In this document: one piece after another, positions 9,195 to 17,639 of the stretch
Layout of the letters: each line of letters begins with the position of its first letter
Numbering within the stretch: the first letter of the stretch is position 1
The notes under the pieces: generated by a model
The model's input: the letters and a program-made list of their open reading frames with translations, nothing else
The model's database searches: none
Told to the model about the DNA's origin: nothing
Translations under genes and position numbers: made by a program
Origin: Jiangella mangrovi
GTDB lineage: Bacteria; Actinomycetota; Actinomycetes; Jiangellales; Jiangellaceae
Length of the DNA: 64,000 nucleotides
Assembly: GCF_014204975.1 (NCBI RefSeq)
Contig: NZ_JACHMM010000001.1
Location: 4,526,001 to 4,590,000 of the forward strand
Reading direction: 5' to 3'

Positions 9195-9817
9195 CGCAGC
9201 GCCCCTTCCCAGAACGGGCTGCGCCGGCCGGACTCGGCGTCGGTGTCGGCGACGCCGCGCTGGTCGCCGTTGCCGGCGAAGTTGTCGTCGCCGCCGGGCG
9301 CGTACCGGCCGCGCTCCCGCTCGCGCTCGTCCTCGATGGTGTTGCCGAGGAAGACCGTGGCGAGGAAGCCGAACGCGGCCGCCAGCAGCACCGTCGTCAG
9401 CGCCGTCGGGGAGGTCTCGACGAACTCCGGCGGCGCGGCGGTGTAGGCGACCTCGTAGGCGCCGACGACCGCCGCCGCCCCGATGAGGAACGACCACAGC
9501 GGCAGCCGGCCGGACGTGAGGAACGCGACGAGCAGGCAGGCGAGCACCACCAGCATGGCGGCGACGCCGCGGCCCGCGGAGGTGTCCGGCAGCCAGGCGG
9601 CCCGCAGCGCGTAGCCGACCCACGCCAGCACGGCGCCGGCCAGCAGGCCGGCCGCCCGCTCCCACGGCGCGCGGTCCGGGACCACGCCGGTGGCGCCGCC
9701 GAGCGCGGCTCCGAGCAGGGCGACGTGCTGCAGTTCGAGGCCGAGCCACTCGCCGCCCCAGACCAGCACGCCGGTCGCCACGGCCAGGAACAGTCCCGGC
9801 AGGAAATAGCCCCTCAT
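9191..9817 (-). CDS. Polytopic membrane protein, unknown function
   Basis: A 208-residue protein starting MRGYFLPGLFLAVATG with about five or six hydrophobic helices and a polar, basic and acidic C-terminal tail (ERERERGRYAPGG). The start at 9817 is supported by a purine-rich ribosome binding site (GGGAAGGAAG); an upstream ATG in the same frame lacks one. It is the first gene of a two-gene operon, overlapping the xxxLxxG-repeat gene, so the two products probably work together at the membrane. I do not recognise a family. Confidence 0.75.
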   Translation of the reverse strand: MRGYFLPGLFLAVATGVLVWGGEWLGLELQHVALLGAALGGATGVVPDRAPWERAAGLLAGAVLAWVGYALRAAWLPDTSAGRGVAAMLVVLACLLVAFLTSGRLPLWSFLIGAAAVVGAYEVAYTAAPPEFVETSPTALTTVLLAAAFGFLATVFLGNTIEDERERERGRYAPGGDDNFAGNGDQRGVADTDAESGRRSPFWEGALR

Positions 9818-10000
9818 CGCTTCCTTCCCGGCGGACGTCCGCGGCCGCCGTGCATCATGAGGAGACTTCCTACCAGCCAGTAACAATTCACGCCAGCGTT
9901 TTCAGTGATTAATTTGGTCAAGCAAGGACTTTCTCGCCGAATCGGACCGGTCCCCACATCCGGGACCGGGCGCGGGTGGCGGCCTGGCAGCATAGGGCGC

Positions 10001-11263
10001 GTGCCTCAGCTCGCCAGCCGCCTGCTCGGTGCCGGGCGCAGCTCAGCCGGGCTGCTCGCCGTCGGCACCAGCGTGGGCAACCTCCTCGGGTATGCCCTGA
10101 CGGTCGCGGCCGCGCGCAGCCTCGGACCGCACGAGTTCGGCGCGTTCAGCGCCCTGCTCGCGCTGATCATCGTCGGGAACGTCGCGGCACTGGCGGTCCA
10201 GGCGACGACGGCGCGCGCTGCGGCGACCGGGCGGCCGGTCGCGCCCGCGGTGCGGTCCGGCCTGATCCTCGCCGTCGTCATCGGGGTCGCCCTGACGGCG
10301 CTGAGCCCGGTCGCGGAGTCGGTGCTGCAGCTGCCGTCGGCCCTGCCGGCCGTCGCGGCGGCGGTCGCGATCGCGGCGCTGACGGCGACGGCGCCCTCGC
10401 TCGGGATCATCCAGGGGCAGGAGCGGTTCGGGCCGCTTGCCGCGCTGGTGACGATCCAGGCCGCGCTGCGGGTCGGCGGCGGCCTGGTCGGCATGGCCCT
10501 GGACCCGACGGCGACCTCGGCGCTGATCGGGATCGCGCTGGGATTCGTGGCGGCCGGCGTCGTGGCCTGGTTCGTCGCCCGGCCGGCCGGGTCGGCGCTG
10601 CTGTCGCTGCGCGGCGGGTTCGCGGCGCGGGCGACGCTGTCGTCGGGCGCCATGCTGCTCGGGTTCGTCGTGCTGACCAACATCGACGTGATCCTCGCCC
10701 GGCACGTCCTGTCCCCCGAGGCCAGCGGCCTGTACGCGGCCGGCTCGATCTTCACCAAGATCGCCTTCTGGCTGCCGCAGTTCGTCCCGATGCTCGCCTT
10801 CCCGGCGCTGGCCGACCCCGCCCGGCGCCGGTCCGCGGTCTCGTTGGGGGTGGCGGCTGTGGCCGGCTGCGGGGTGGCCCTGACCGGGCTGAGCTGGCTG
10901 CTGGCGGGGGTGGCGGTGTCGGTTGTCGCCGGTCCGTCCTATGACGAGGTCGTGCCGTGGGTGGCCGGGTTCGCCGGGCTCGGGGCGCTGTACGCGCTGG
11001 CGCACCTGCTGGTCTACGCGCACCTGGCTCGCCGCGACCGGTGGACGACGGGGGTGCTGTGGGCCGCGCTGGCGGCATACGTGCTGGTCGTCGAGGTGTG
11101 GGCGTCGTCGCTGGCGGGCGTGCTGGTGCCGGGGCTGGTCGCGGCCGCGCTGATCGTCCTGTGGGGGCTCGGCCGCGAGCGGTTGGGCGCCGGATCCCGC
11201 TCGACCCGCACCGGCACGACGCCGCCCGAGGCCGCCGACGCCGCCGCCAGCCCCCTTCACTAG
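10001..11263 (+). CDS. Lipid-linked polysaccharide flippase (MOP/Wzx-like)
   Basis: A 420-residue integral membrane protein with about twelve hydrophobic helices. The N-terminal region (GNLLGYALTVAAARSLGPHEFGAFSALLALI) is the signature of polysaccharide-biosynthesis flippases of the MOP superfamily, which move lipid-linked sugars across the membrane. I chose the GTG at 10001 (VPQLASRLLG), because the residues encoded from the TTG-type start at 9905 are basic and unlike the family. It is divergent from the membrane-protein operon. The stop codon lies inside the first unit of a dispersed repeat, so the extreme 3' end may have been shaped by repeat insertion. Confidence 0.85.
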   Translation: MPQLASRLLGAGRSSAGLLAVGTSVGNLLGYALTVAAARSLGPHEFGAFSALLALIIVGNVAALAVQATTARAAATGRPVAPAVRSGLILAVVIGVALTALSPVAESVLQLPSALPAVAAAVAIAALTATAPSLGIIQGQERFGPLAALVTIQAALRVGGGLVGMALDPTATSALIGIALGFVAAGVVAWFVARPAGSALLSLRGGFAARATLSSGAMLLGFVVLTNIDVILARHVLSPEASGLYAAGSIFTKIAFWLPQFVPMLAFPALADPARRRSAVSLGVAAVAGCGVALTGLSWLLAGVAVSVVAGPSYDEVVPWVAGFAGLGALYALAHLLVYAHLARRDRWTTGVLWAALAAYVLVVEVWASSLAGVLVPGLVAAALIVLWGLGRERLGAGSRSTRTGTTPPEAADAAASPLH

Positions 11264-11600
11264 CGCCAACCGTCCTCGATGGCGTAGACAGTCTTCAGTA
11301 CCCCGCGTGGTCCGTGTGGCGCTGCTGTCGCTGTGACAACAGTTTCCTCACCCACTCAGCGCAGTGATCTCACACCGTTGCGATGCCGTCAGCGGTCGCG
11401 CCGCCGAAGATCCGCCAGACACGCAGTAGCGCCAACCGTCTTCGATAGCGCCGGCCGACTTCACTAGCGCCAGCCGTCCTCGGCGGGCCGTACGGGGCGC
11501 AGAGGACGGCTCAGCCCATCGAAGACGGCTGGCGCTATTGAAGACGGTTGGCACCATCGAGGGCGGTTCCGGCTGGTGAAGTCGGCTGGCGCTATCGAAG
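11255..11600. repeat. Cluster of short dispersed palindromic repeats
   Basis: The gap between the flippase and the transglycosylase holds at least six copies of a unit close to TAGCGCCAACCGTCTTCGAT. Forward copies are near 11259, 11427 and 11465; inverted copies are near 11518, 11540 and 11577. The third and fourth copies face each other and could fold into a long hairpin around 11465-11537. The flippase stop codon is within the first copy. Related sequence (ACCGTCCTCGATG with its inverse CATCGAGGACG) recurs at 42955-43016. No gene is visible in this stretch. Confidence 0.7.
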
Positions 11601-11671
11601 TCCGGGGCGAAACGCCGCGCGCGTCCCCCGTCGGCTGACGGAGGAAGCGCGGCGGATCGGGTGTGACGGTG

Positions 11672-13336
11672 TCAGCGGCGGCCGGCCGGCCGGAACCAGC
11701 GGCGGCGCTGGCTGGTGACCCGAGGCGTCGGCGAGGCGGTGTTGGGCGTCTCGGCCGAGGTCGGCGACGGCGAGTCGGTCGGGGTCGGCTCCTCGGTCGC
11801 CGTGGGCGGGTCGGACGGCGTGCAGTCGGGGTCGGCCTCAGCGGTCGCCGGGTCGACGCCGGTGGGGCACTCGCCGTCGGGGTCCTCGGACGGCGGCTCG
11901 GTCGGGTCCTCCGTCGGCTCTTCCGTCGGCGACTCGGTGCCGCCTTCGGTGCCGGCCTCGGCCCCGGTGTCAGCGCCGGTCTCGGCGCCCGTGTCGGCGC
12001 CGGTCTCCGCTCCGGTGTCGGTGCCCGTGTCAGCGCCGGTCGCGTCGCCGCCATCGGTGCCGACATCACCGGTCGCGTCGCCACCGTCGGTCCCGACATC
12101 ACCCGTGGCGTCGCCACCGTCCGTGCCGACATCACCGGTCGCGTCGCCACCGTCGGTCCCGACATCACCGGTCGCGTCGCCACCGTCGGTCCCGACATCA
12201 CCGGTCGCGTCGCCACCGTCGGTCCCGACATCACCGGTCGCATCGCCACCGTCCGTGCCGACATCACCGGTCGCGTCGCCACCGTCGGTCCCGACGTCAC
12301 CCGTGGCGTCGCCGCCGTCGGTGCCGCCCTCGTCGCCCGGCGGCGGGGTGAACACCGGGGGCTTCGTCGGGGGCTTCGTCGGCGGCTTGACCGGCGGCGT
12401 GGTGGGCTCGGGGTCGGGCGGCGTGGTGCCGGGCGGCGTCGGGCTCGGCGAGCCGGTCGGGTTGGGCGCGTCGCTGGACGGCGGGGGCGGCGGCGGGCCG
12501 GCCGGGCCGGGACCGGGGGTCTCGGTGACGTAGCCGCTGCCGTTGTCGTAGGACCGGATCCACGCCATGACGTTGTTCACGTAGGCGGTGGACGGGTTGT
12601 AGCGGAACAGCGCGGCCCGCAGGCCGGGATCGGTCGCGAGGTTCTCGCCGCTGGCGCACAGGTACTCGGCCGCCGCGAGGGTGGCGTCGAAGATGTTGTG
12701 GGGGTCGACGACGCTGTCGCCGTTGCCGTCGACGCCGTAGGTCTTCCAGGTGCCGGGGATGAACTGCATGGGCCCGACGGCGCGGTCCCAGACGGTGTCG
12801 CCGTCCCAGCGGCCGCCGTCGCTGTCGCCGATGGCGGCGAAGCCGTTGCCGTCGAGGGCGGGGCCGACGATACGCGGCACGACGTCGCCGTTGGCCGCGA
12901 CCTGGCCGCCGTTGGCGTGCCCGGACTCGATCTTGCCGATGCCCGCGAGGATCTCCCAGCGGATGCCGCAACTGGGGTTCTGAAGCGTCATCTTCGCCGC
13001 GGCGCTCTGGTAGGCCTCGAGGACCATGCCCGGAATGCCCAGGCCACTGGCGAGGGTCTGCGTCACGACCCCCGGCGACGGCGACGACGGGACCACGAAG
13101 CCGGCGGCCTGCGCTGCATTGTCGACGACCACCGTGACAGAGGCCTGACCGTCGGTCGGGTCGCTGGAGATGATGGCGTCGCCGCGGCCGTGGTAGATGT
13201 CGTCCGGCCCGCCCTCGTCGGGGTACTCCGACGAGGCGACCAGCTCACTCGGACCCGGTAAACCCGCCGCTCCCCCGAGGCAGAGCACCCCGGACGTAGC
13301 CACGACCGCTCCGGCGGCACGGAACACAGGTCGCAA
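11672..13336 (-). CDS. Secreted lytic transglycosylase (SLT_2/MltB type) with repeat-rich tail
   Basis: A 554-residue exported protein. It has an N-terminal signal-like segment, then a lytic transglycosylase domain at about residues 95-260. That domain contains the catalytic-glutamate motif GIGKIESGHA, the glycine-rich stretch AVGPMQFIPGTWKTYG and NIFDATLAAAEYLC, all typical of peptidoglycan-cleaving SLT_2 domains. A Pro-rich linker is followed by nine 11-residue units of the type GTDGGDATGDV, then Thr/Glu/Pro-rich sequence ending in a basic cluster (QRRRWFRPAGRR). The likely start is TTG, supported by GGGAG five bases upstream; a GTG nine bases downstream is the alternative. It should act in the cell wall. 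The acidic tail may span the wall. Confidence 0.85.
   Translation of the reverse strand: MRPVFRAAGAVVATSGVLCLGGAAGLPGPSELVASSEYPDEGGPDDIYHGRGDAIISSDPTDGQASVTVVVDNAAQAAGFVVPSSPSPGVVTQTLASGLGIPGMVLEAYQSAAAKMTLQNPSCGIRWEILAGIGKIESGHANGGQVAANGDVVPRIVGPALDGNGFAAIGDSDGGRWDGDTVWDRAVGPMQFIPGTWKTYGVDGNGDSVVDPHNIFDATLAAAEYLCASGENLATDPGLRAALFRYNPSTAYVNNVMAWIRSYDNGSGYVTETPGPGPAGPPPPPPSSDAPNPTGSPSPTPPGTTPPDPEPTTPPVKPPTKPPTKPPVFTPPPGDEGGTDGGDATGDVGTDGGDATGDVGTDGGDATGDVGTDGGDATGDVGTDGGDATGDVGTDGGDATGDVGTDGGDATGDVGTDGGDATGDVGTDGGDATGADTGTDTGAETGADTGAETGADTGAEAGTEGGTESPTEEPTEDPTEPPSEDPDGECPTGVDPATAEADPDCTPSDPPTATEEPTPTDSPSPTSAETPNTASPTPRVTSQRRRWFRPAGRR
12039..12335. repeat. 33-bp tandem repeat inside the transglycosylase gene
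   Basis: Nine consecutive 33-bp units encode GTDGGDATGDV on the minus strand. Units 4, 5 and 6 are identical; unit 2 differs from them only in its last base, and others differ at one to a few positions; the outermost two are most diverged. The unit is a multiple of three, so copy-number change keeps the frame. The array marks a likely polymorphic site. Confidence 0.9.
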
Positions 13337-13443
13337 AGCGGGCTCCCGTTCTCACGACGTCCGTACGAGCCTCGCATGCGATCGTCCGTTCGGTCTACCC
13401 CACAATGCAAACAGATGACCAACGTGTGGTTTACACGGAGGAG

Positions 13444-16134
13444 TCAGTGGCCCGCCTCGTGCCAGGTTCGCCCGATTCCGATGGAGACGTCGAGCGGCAC
13501 GCGCAGCGGATAGGCCGCGCCCATCTCGCGGCGCACCAGCTCCTCGACCTGCTCGCGCTCGCCGTCGGCGATCTCGAGGACGAGCTCGTCGTGCACCTGC
13601 AGCAGCATGCGCGACTGGAGCTTCTCGGCCGTCAGCGCCTGGTCGACGCGGAGCATGGCGACCTTCACGATGTCGGCCGCGGACCCCTGGATGGGCGCGT
13701 TGAGGGCCATGCGCTCGGCCATCTCGCGGCGCTGCCGGTTCTCGCTGGTGAGGTCAGGGAGATAACGGCGTCGGCCGAGCATGGTCTCGGTCCAGCCGAC
13801 CATGCGGGCGCGCTCGACCACCTCGCTGAGGTAGTCGCGGACGCCGCCGAACGTCTCGAAGTACTCGTCCATGAGGCCCTGCGCCTCGGCGACCGGGATG
13901 GTCAGCTGCCGCGACAGCCCGAACGACGACAGGCCGTAGGCCAGGCCGTAGTTCATCGCCTTGATCTTGGCCCGCTGGCCGCCGCTGACCTCGTCGGCCG
14001 GGACGTCGAACACCCGCGACGCGGTGACGGAGTGGAAGTCCATGCCCGACGCGAACGCCTCGATGAGCGCCTGGTCGTCGGAGAGGTGCGCCATGATGCG
14101 CATCTCGATCTGGCTGTAGTCGGCGCTGAGCAGCGCCTCGCAGCCGGCGCCGACCACGAACGCCTCGCGGATGCGCCGGCCCTCGTCGGTGCGGATGGGG
14201 ATGTTCTGCAGGTTCGGGTCGGTGGACGACAGCCGCCCGGTGGCCGCGATGGTCTGCACGAACGTGGTGTGGATGCGGCCGTCGTCGGAGACGGAGTTGA
14301 GCAGGCCCTCGACGGTGACCCGCAGCTTCGAGGCGTCGCGGTGGCGCAGCAGCGCCGCGAGGAACGGGTGCTCGGTCTTGGCGTACAGCTCGGCCAGGGA
14401 GTCGGCGTCGGTGGTGTAGCCGGTCTTGGTGCGCTTCGTCTTCGGCATGGCGAGGTCGTCGAAGAGGATGGCCTGCAGCTGCTTGGGCGAGCCGAGGTTG
14501 ACGTCGCGGCGGCCGATGGCGTCGTAGGCGTCCTCGGTGGCCTGGGCGACGTTGCCGGCGAACTCGGACTCGAGCGACTGCAGGTGGTCGACGTCGACGG
14601 CGATGCCGGCCCGCTCCATGCCGGCCAGTACGCCGACCAGCGGCAGTTCGACCTCTTGCAGCAGGGTGCGGCCGCCCTTCTTGTCCAGCTCGGCCTCGAG
14701 CGCGGCGGCGAGGTCGAGGACGGCGCGGGCCCGGACGGTCTCGTCCTCGCCCAGCTGTTTCTCGTCGCCGCCGTCGAGCGAGAGCTGCACGGCGCCGCCG
14801 GTGTCCTCGGCCCGCAGCTCGCGGTGCAGGAAGCGCAGCACGAGGTCGGCGAGGTTGTACGAGCGCTGGCCGGGCAGCGCCAGGAACGCCACCAGCTCGG
14901 TGTCGGCCGACAGCCCCGAGAGCGGCCAGCCGCGGGCCGCCAGCGCGTGCATGGGGCCCTTGGAGTCGTGCATGACCTTGCCGCGGGCGGGGTCGGCCAG
15001 CCACGCCGCGACTGCGGCGTCGTCCTCGGGCGTGAGGCCGGACGGCTCGAACCAGGCGCCGGCGCCGTCGGTGGTGGCGACCGCGACCTCGGTGATCTCG
15101 CCCGTGCCCCGCGACCAGTGGCCGCGCACCGAGACCCCAGCGCGCCCGGTTCCGAGGTGCTCAGCCAACCAGCCGGCCACCTCGCCGGAGCCCAGGTGCA
15201 CCGCGTCGATGTCGAAGCCCTCTTCGGCCTCGGGCGCGGTGTCGGGCTCGAGGTACTCGTAGAGGCGGTCGCGCAGCACCCGGAACTGCAGGGTGTCGAA
15301 GAGCTGGTGGACGGCCTCGCGGTCCCACGTCTGCCGGGTGAGGTCGTCGATGCGGACGTCGATCGGGACGTCGCGGACCAGCTCGGTGAGCTGGCGGTTG
15401 GTGAGGACCTGGCCGAGGTGCGCCCGCAGCGCGTCGCCGGCCTTGCCCTTGACCTCGTCGACCCGTTCCACGAGCTGGTTGAGGTCGCCGAACTCGACCA
15501 CCCACTTGACGGCGGTCTTCTCGCCCACGCTGGGGATGTTGGGGAGGTTGTCCGACGGGTCGCCGCGCAGCGCCGCGAAGTCGGGGTACTGCGCCGGGGT
15601 GAGGCCGTACTTCTCGAGCACCGACTCGGGCGTCATGCGGGAGAGGTCGGACACGCCGCGGCGCGGGTAGAGCACTGTCACGCGGTCGCTGACCAGCTGG
15701 AAGGCGTCGCGGTCGCCGGTGCAGATGGAGACGTCGATGCCGTCCTTCTCGGCCATGGTGGCCAGCGTGGCGATGACGTCGTCGGCCTCGTAGTTGTCCT
15801 TCTCGACGTACGGGATGCGCAGCGCCGTCAGCACCTCTTTGACGAGGTCGAGCTGGCCGCTGAACTCCTCGGGCGACTTGCTGCGGTTGGCCTTGTACTC
15901 GGGGAAGGCCTCGCTGCGGAACGTCTTGCGCGAGACGTCGAAGGCCACCGCCACGTGCGTAGGCGCCTCGTCGCGCAGCACGTTGATGAGCATGGACGTG
16001 AAGCCGTACACACCCTCGGTGTGCTGACCCGTGGTCGTGACGAGATTGGCGTCCTTGAGCGCGTAGAACGCCCGATAGGCCAGGGAGTGACCGTCGAGGA
16101 GCAACAGGCGGGGAGTATCGGCAGCGGCAACCAC
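13444..16134 (-). CDS. polA: DNA polymerase I
   Basis: An 896-residue polymerase used in Okazaki-fragment processing and repair. Residues 1 to about 290 are the 5'-3' exonuclease (LLLDGHSLAYRAFYAL, EADDVIATL, GDRDAFQLVSD, LRGDPSDNLPNIPSVGEKTA). The central domain matches the proofreading exonuclease region in position but lacks the expected acidic motifs, as in other actinobacterial Pol I. The C-terminal polymerase domain is complete: motif A SADYSQIEMRIMAHLS, motif B RAKIKAMNYGLAYG and motif C LLQVHDELVLE. Length is normal. It is divergent from the thioesterase gene with about 60 bp between starts. Confidence 0.97.
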   Translation of the reverse strand: MVAAADTPRLLLLDGHSLAYRAFYALKDANLVTTTGQHTEGVYGFTSMLINVLRDEAPTHVAVAFDVSRKTFRSEAFPEYKANRSKSPEEFSGQLDLVKEVLTALRIPYVEKDNYEADDVIATLATMAEKDGIDVSICTGDRDAFQLVSDRVTVLYPRRGVSDLSRMTPESVLEKYGLTPAQYPDFAALRGDPSDNLPNIPSVGEKTAVKWVVEFGDLNQLVERVDEVKGKAGDALRAHLGQVLTNRQLTELVRDVPIDVRIDDLTRQTWDREAVHQLFDTLQFRVLRDRLYEYLEPDTAPEAEEGFDIDAVHLGSGEVAGWLAEHLGTGRAGVSVRGHWSRGTGEITEVAVATTDGAGAWFEPSGLTPEDDAAVAAWLADPARGKVMHDSKGPMHALAARGWPLSGLSADTELVAFLALPGQRSYNLADLVLRFLHRELRAEDTGGAVQLSLDGGDEKQLGEDETVRARAVLDLAAALEAELDKKGGRTLLQEVELPLVGVLAGMERAGIAVDVDHLQSLESEFAGNVAQATEDAYDAIGRRDVNLGSPKQLQAILFDDLAMPKTKRTKTGYTTDADSLAELYAKTEHPFLAALLRHRDASKLRVTVEGLLNSVSDDGRIHTTFVQTIAATGRLSSTDPNLQNIPIRTDEGRRIREAFVVGAGCEALLSADYSQIEMRIMAHLSDDQALIEAFASGMDFHSVTASRVFDVPADEVSGGQRAKIKAMNYGLAYGLSSFGLSRQLTIPVAEAQGLMDEYFETFGGVRDYLSEVVERARMVGWTETMLGRRRYLPDLTSENRQRREMAERMALNAPIQGSAADIVKVAMLRVDQALTAEKLQSRMLLQVHDELVLEIADGEREQVEELVRREMGAAYPLRVPLDVSIGIGRTWHEAGH

Positions 16135-16195
16135 GCGGTAACCCTAGTAGCCGGTCCCGACAATGTCGCAGAGACCGGGGAGATATCGTCCGGCC

Positions 16196-16699
16196 ATGAC
16201 CGAACGGGCGGACGGCGGCGCGCCCGCCGTCGACTACGACGACCAGGCCACCATCCTGAAGCTGCTGCCGAGGGCGCCGCTCGACGAGCGCATGGGCATC
16301 GAGTACGTCGAGGTGCGCCCCGAGCGTGTGGTCGCGCGGATGCCCGTCGCCGGCAACACCCAGCCGTACGGCCTGCTGCACGGCGGAGCGTCCTGCGTGC
16401 TCGCCGAGAGCGTCGGCTCGGTCGCGGCCATGCTGCACGGCTACCCGGACCGCATCGCCGTCGGCGTCGACATCAACGCCACCCACCACCGGGGCGTCCG
16501 CGAGGGGCACGTCACCGCCGTCGCCACTCCCCTGCACCGCGGCCGCGGCGCCGCCAGCTACGAGATCGCCATCACGGGCGACGACGGCGTCCGCGTCTGC
16601 ACCGCACGGCTCACCTGCTTCCTGCGCCCCGCACCCGGCGGCGGCGACGGCGTGCTGCCGGGGACGGGCGCTCCTGGCGCCGCGCCCTCGGCGGGCTGA
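16196..16699 (+). CDS. Hotdog-fold thioesterase (PaaI/4HBT family)
   Basis: A 167-residue single-domain hotdog protein. The core helix motif PYGLLHGGASCVLAESVGSVAA carries the glycine-rich turn and the acidic residue expected in PaaI/YbdB-type acyl-CoA thioesterases, and VGVDINATHHRGVREGHV matches the second conserved strand block. It should hydrolyse an acyl- or aryl-CoA thioester in the cytosol; the substrate is not predictable. The ATG at 16196 is preferred over the upstream in-frame ATG at 16163 because homologues start close to it and GGGGAG lies between the two. The DUF554 gene follows eight bases after its stop. Confidence 0.9.
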   Translation: MTERADGGAPAVDYDDQATILKLLPRAPLDERMGIEYVEVRPERVVARMPVAGNTQPYGLLHGGASCVLAESVGSVAAMLHGYPDRIAVGVDINATHHRGVREGHVTAVATPLHRGRGAASYEIAITGDDGVRVCTARLTCFLRPAPGGGDGVLPGTGAPGAAPSAG

Positions 16700-16707
16700 C
16701 GCCGTCG

Positions 16708-17457
16708 ATGTTCCCCGGCTTCGGCACCGTCCTCAACATCGTCACCGTCGTCGCCGGCTCGGCCGTGGGCCTGCTCGTCGGCCACCGGCTCCCCCAGCGC
16801 ACCCGCGACGTCGTCACCGACGCGCTCGGCCTGGTCACGCTGCTCATCGCGGCGATCTCGGCGGCCGCCGTCCTCGACGACGGGTTCGCCCGTGAGGTCG
16901 GCGACTCCGCCACGGTGCTGGTGGTGCTGGGCGCGCTGCTCATCGGCGGCATCGCGGGCTCGCTGCTGCGGATCGAGGCGCGCCTCGAGGACCTGGGTGG
17001 CGGGCTTCAGCGTCGTCTGTCGCGCGACGGCGACGGCGAGGCCCGGCGGCGCTTCGTCGAGGGCTTCGTCAGCACGTCGCTGCTGTTCTGCGTGGGTCCG
17101 CTGACCATCCTGGGCTCGTTGTCCGACGGCATGGGGCTCGGCTACGACCAGCTGGCGCTGAAGTCGACCATGGACGGGTTCGCCGCGGTCGCGTTCGCGG
17201 CGTCGTTCGGGTGGGGCGTCATGGCCTCCGCGCTCGCCGTCGGCGTCGTCCAGGGACTGCTCACCCTCGTCGGCGTGGTGGCCGGGAGCCTGCTCGGCGA
17301 CGCGTACGTGTCCGCCATCACAGCGACCGGAGGTCTGCTCCTCGTCGGCGTCGCCCTGCGGCTGCTGCGGATGAAGCCGCTTCCGGTCGGTGACCTGCTG
17401 CCCGCGCTGATCGTGGCGCCACTACTTGTCAGTATTGTCGCCGCGATTCAGTCCTGA
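16708..17457 (+). CDS. DUF554 family membrane protein
   Basis: A 249-residue protein with about seven hydrophobic segments, starting MFPGFGTVLNIVTVVAGSAVG. The conserved block FVSTSLLFCVGPLTILGSLSDG and the following KSTMDGFAAVAFAASFGWGV are diagnostic of the DUF554 (YdfK-like) family. The molecular role is unknown; it is a plain inner-membrane protein. It lies eight bases after the thioesterase gene and is probably co-transcribed with it. Confidence 0.9.
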   Translation: MFPGFGTVLNIVTVVAGSAVGLLVGHRLPQRTRDVVTDALGLVTLLIAAISAAAVLDDGFAREVGDSATVLVVLGALLIGGIAGSLLRIEARLEDLGGGLQRRLSRDGDGEARRRFVEGFVSTSLLFCVGPLTILGSLSDGMGLGYDQLALKSTMDGFAAVAFAASFGWGVMASALAVGVVQGLLTLVGVVAGSLLGDAYVSAITATGGLLLVGVALRLLRMKPLPVGDLLPALIVAPLLVSIVAAIQS

Positions 17458-17582
17458 CGTGCGGGAATGGCCGAACGTCGCGATGTGGTATCGGTCCGGA
17501 CTCGGCGCGCCCGTAGCCGCGGAGACGTCCCAGAAGCGAGTTATGCTCCGGCACGAACGTCTGACGATCGAACGACCGTTCT

Positions 17583-17603
17583 GACGTGTGGCTGCCACAC
17601 GTC
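17583..17603. promoter_or_regulatory. Perfect hairpin just upstream of livH
   Basis: GACGTGTGG (17583-17591) and CCACACGTC (17595-17603) form a perfect 9-bp stem with a 3-base loop, about 37 bp before the livH GTG. The half-site CCACACGT recurs at the ribosome binding region (17634-17641). It could be a repressor operator or an mRNA leader hairpin; the sequence alone does not decide. Confidence 0.45.
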
Positions 17604-17639
17604 CGGAGGCCGGTCCTGGGAGCGGGAGGTACACCACAC

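Noticed and set aside
12039-12335. Possible CRISPR array
   Set aside because: The units are contiguous without spacers and encode an in-frame peptide repeat.
13405-16707. A frame open on the plus strand from 13405 that runs into the DUF554 gene
   Set aside because: It is antisense to polA; only the part from the ATG at 16708 has protein character.
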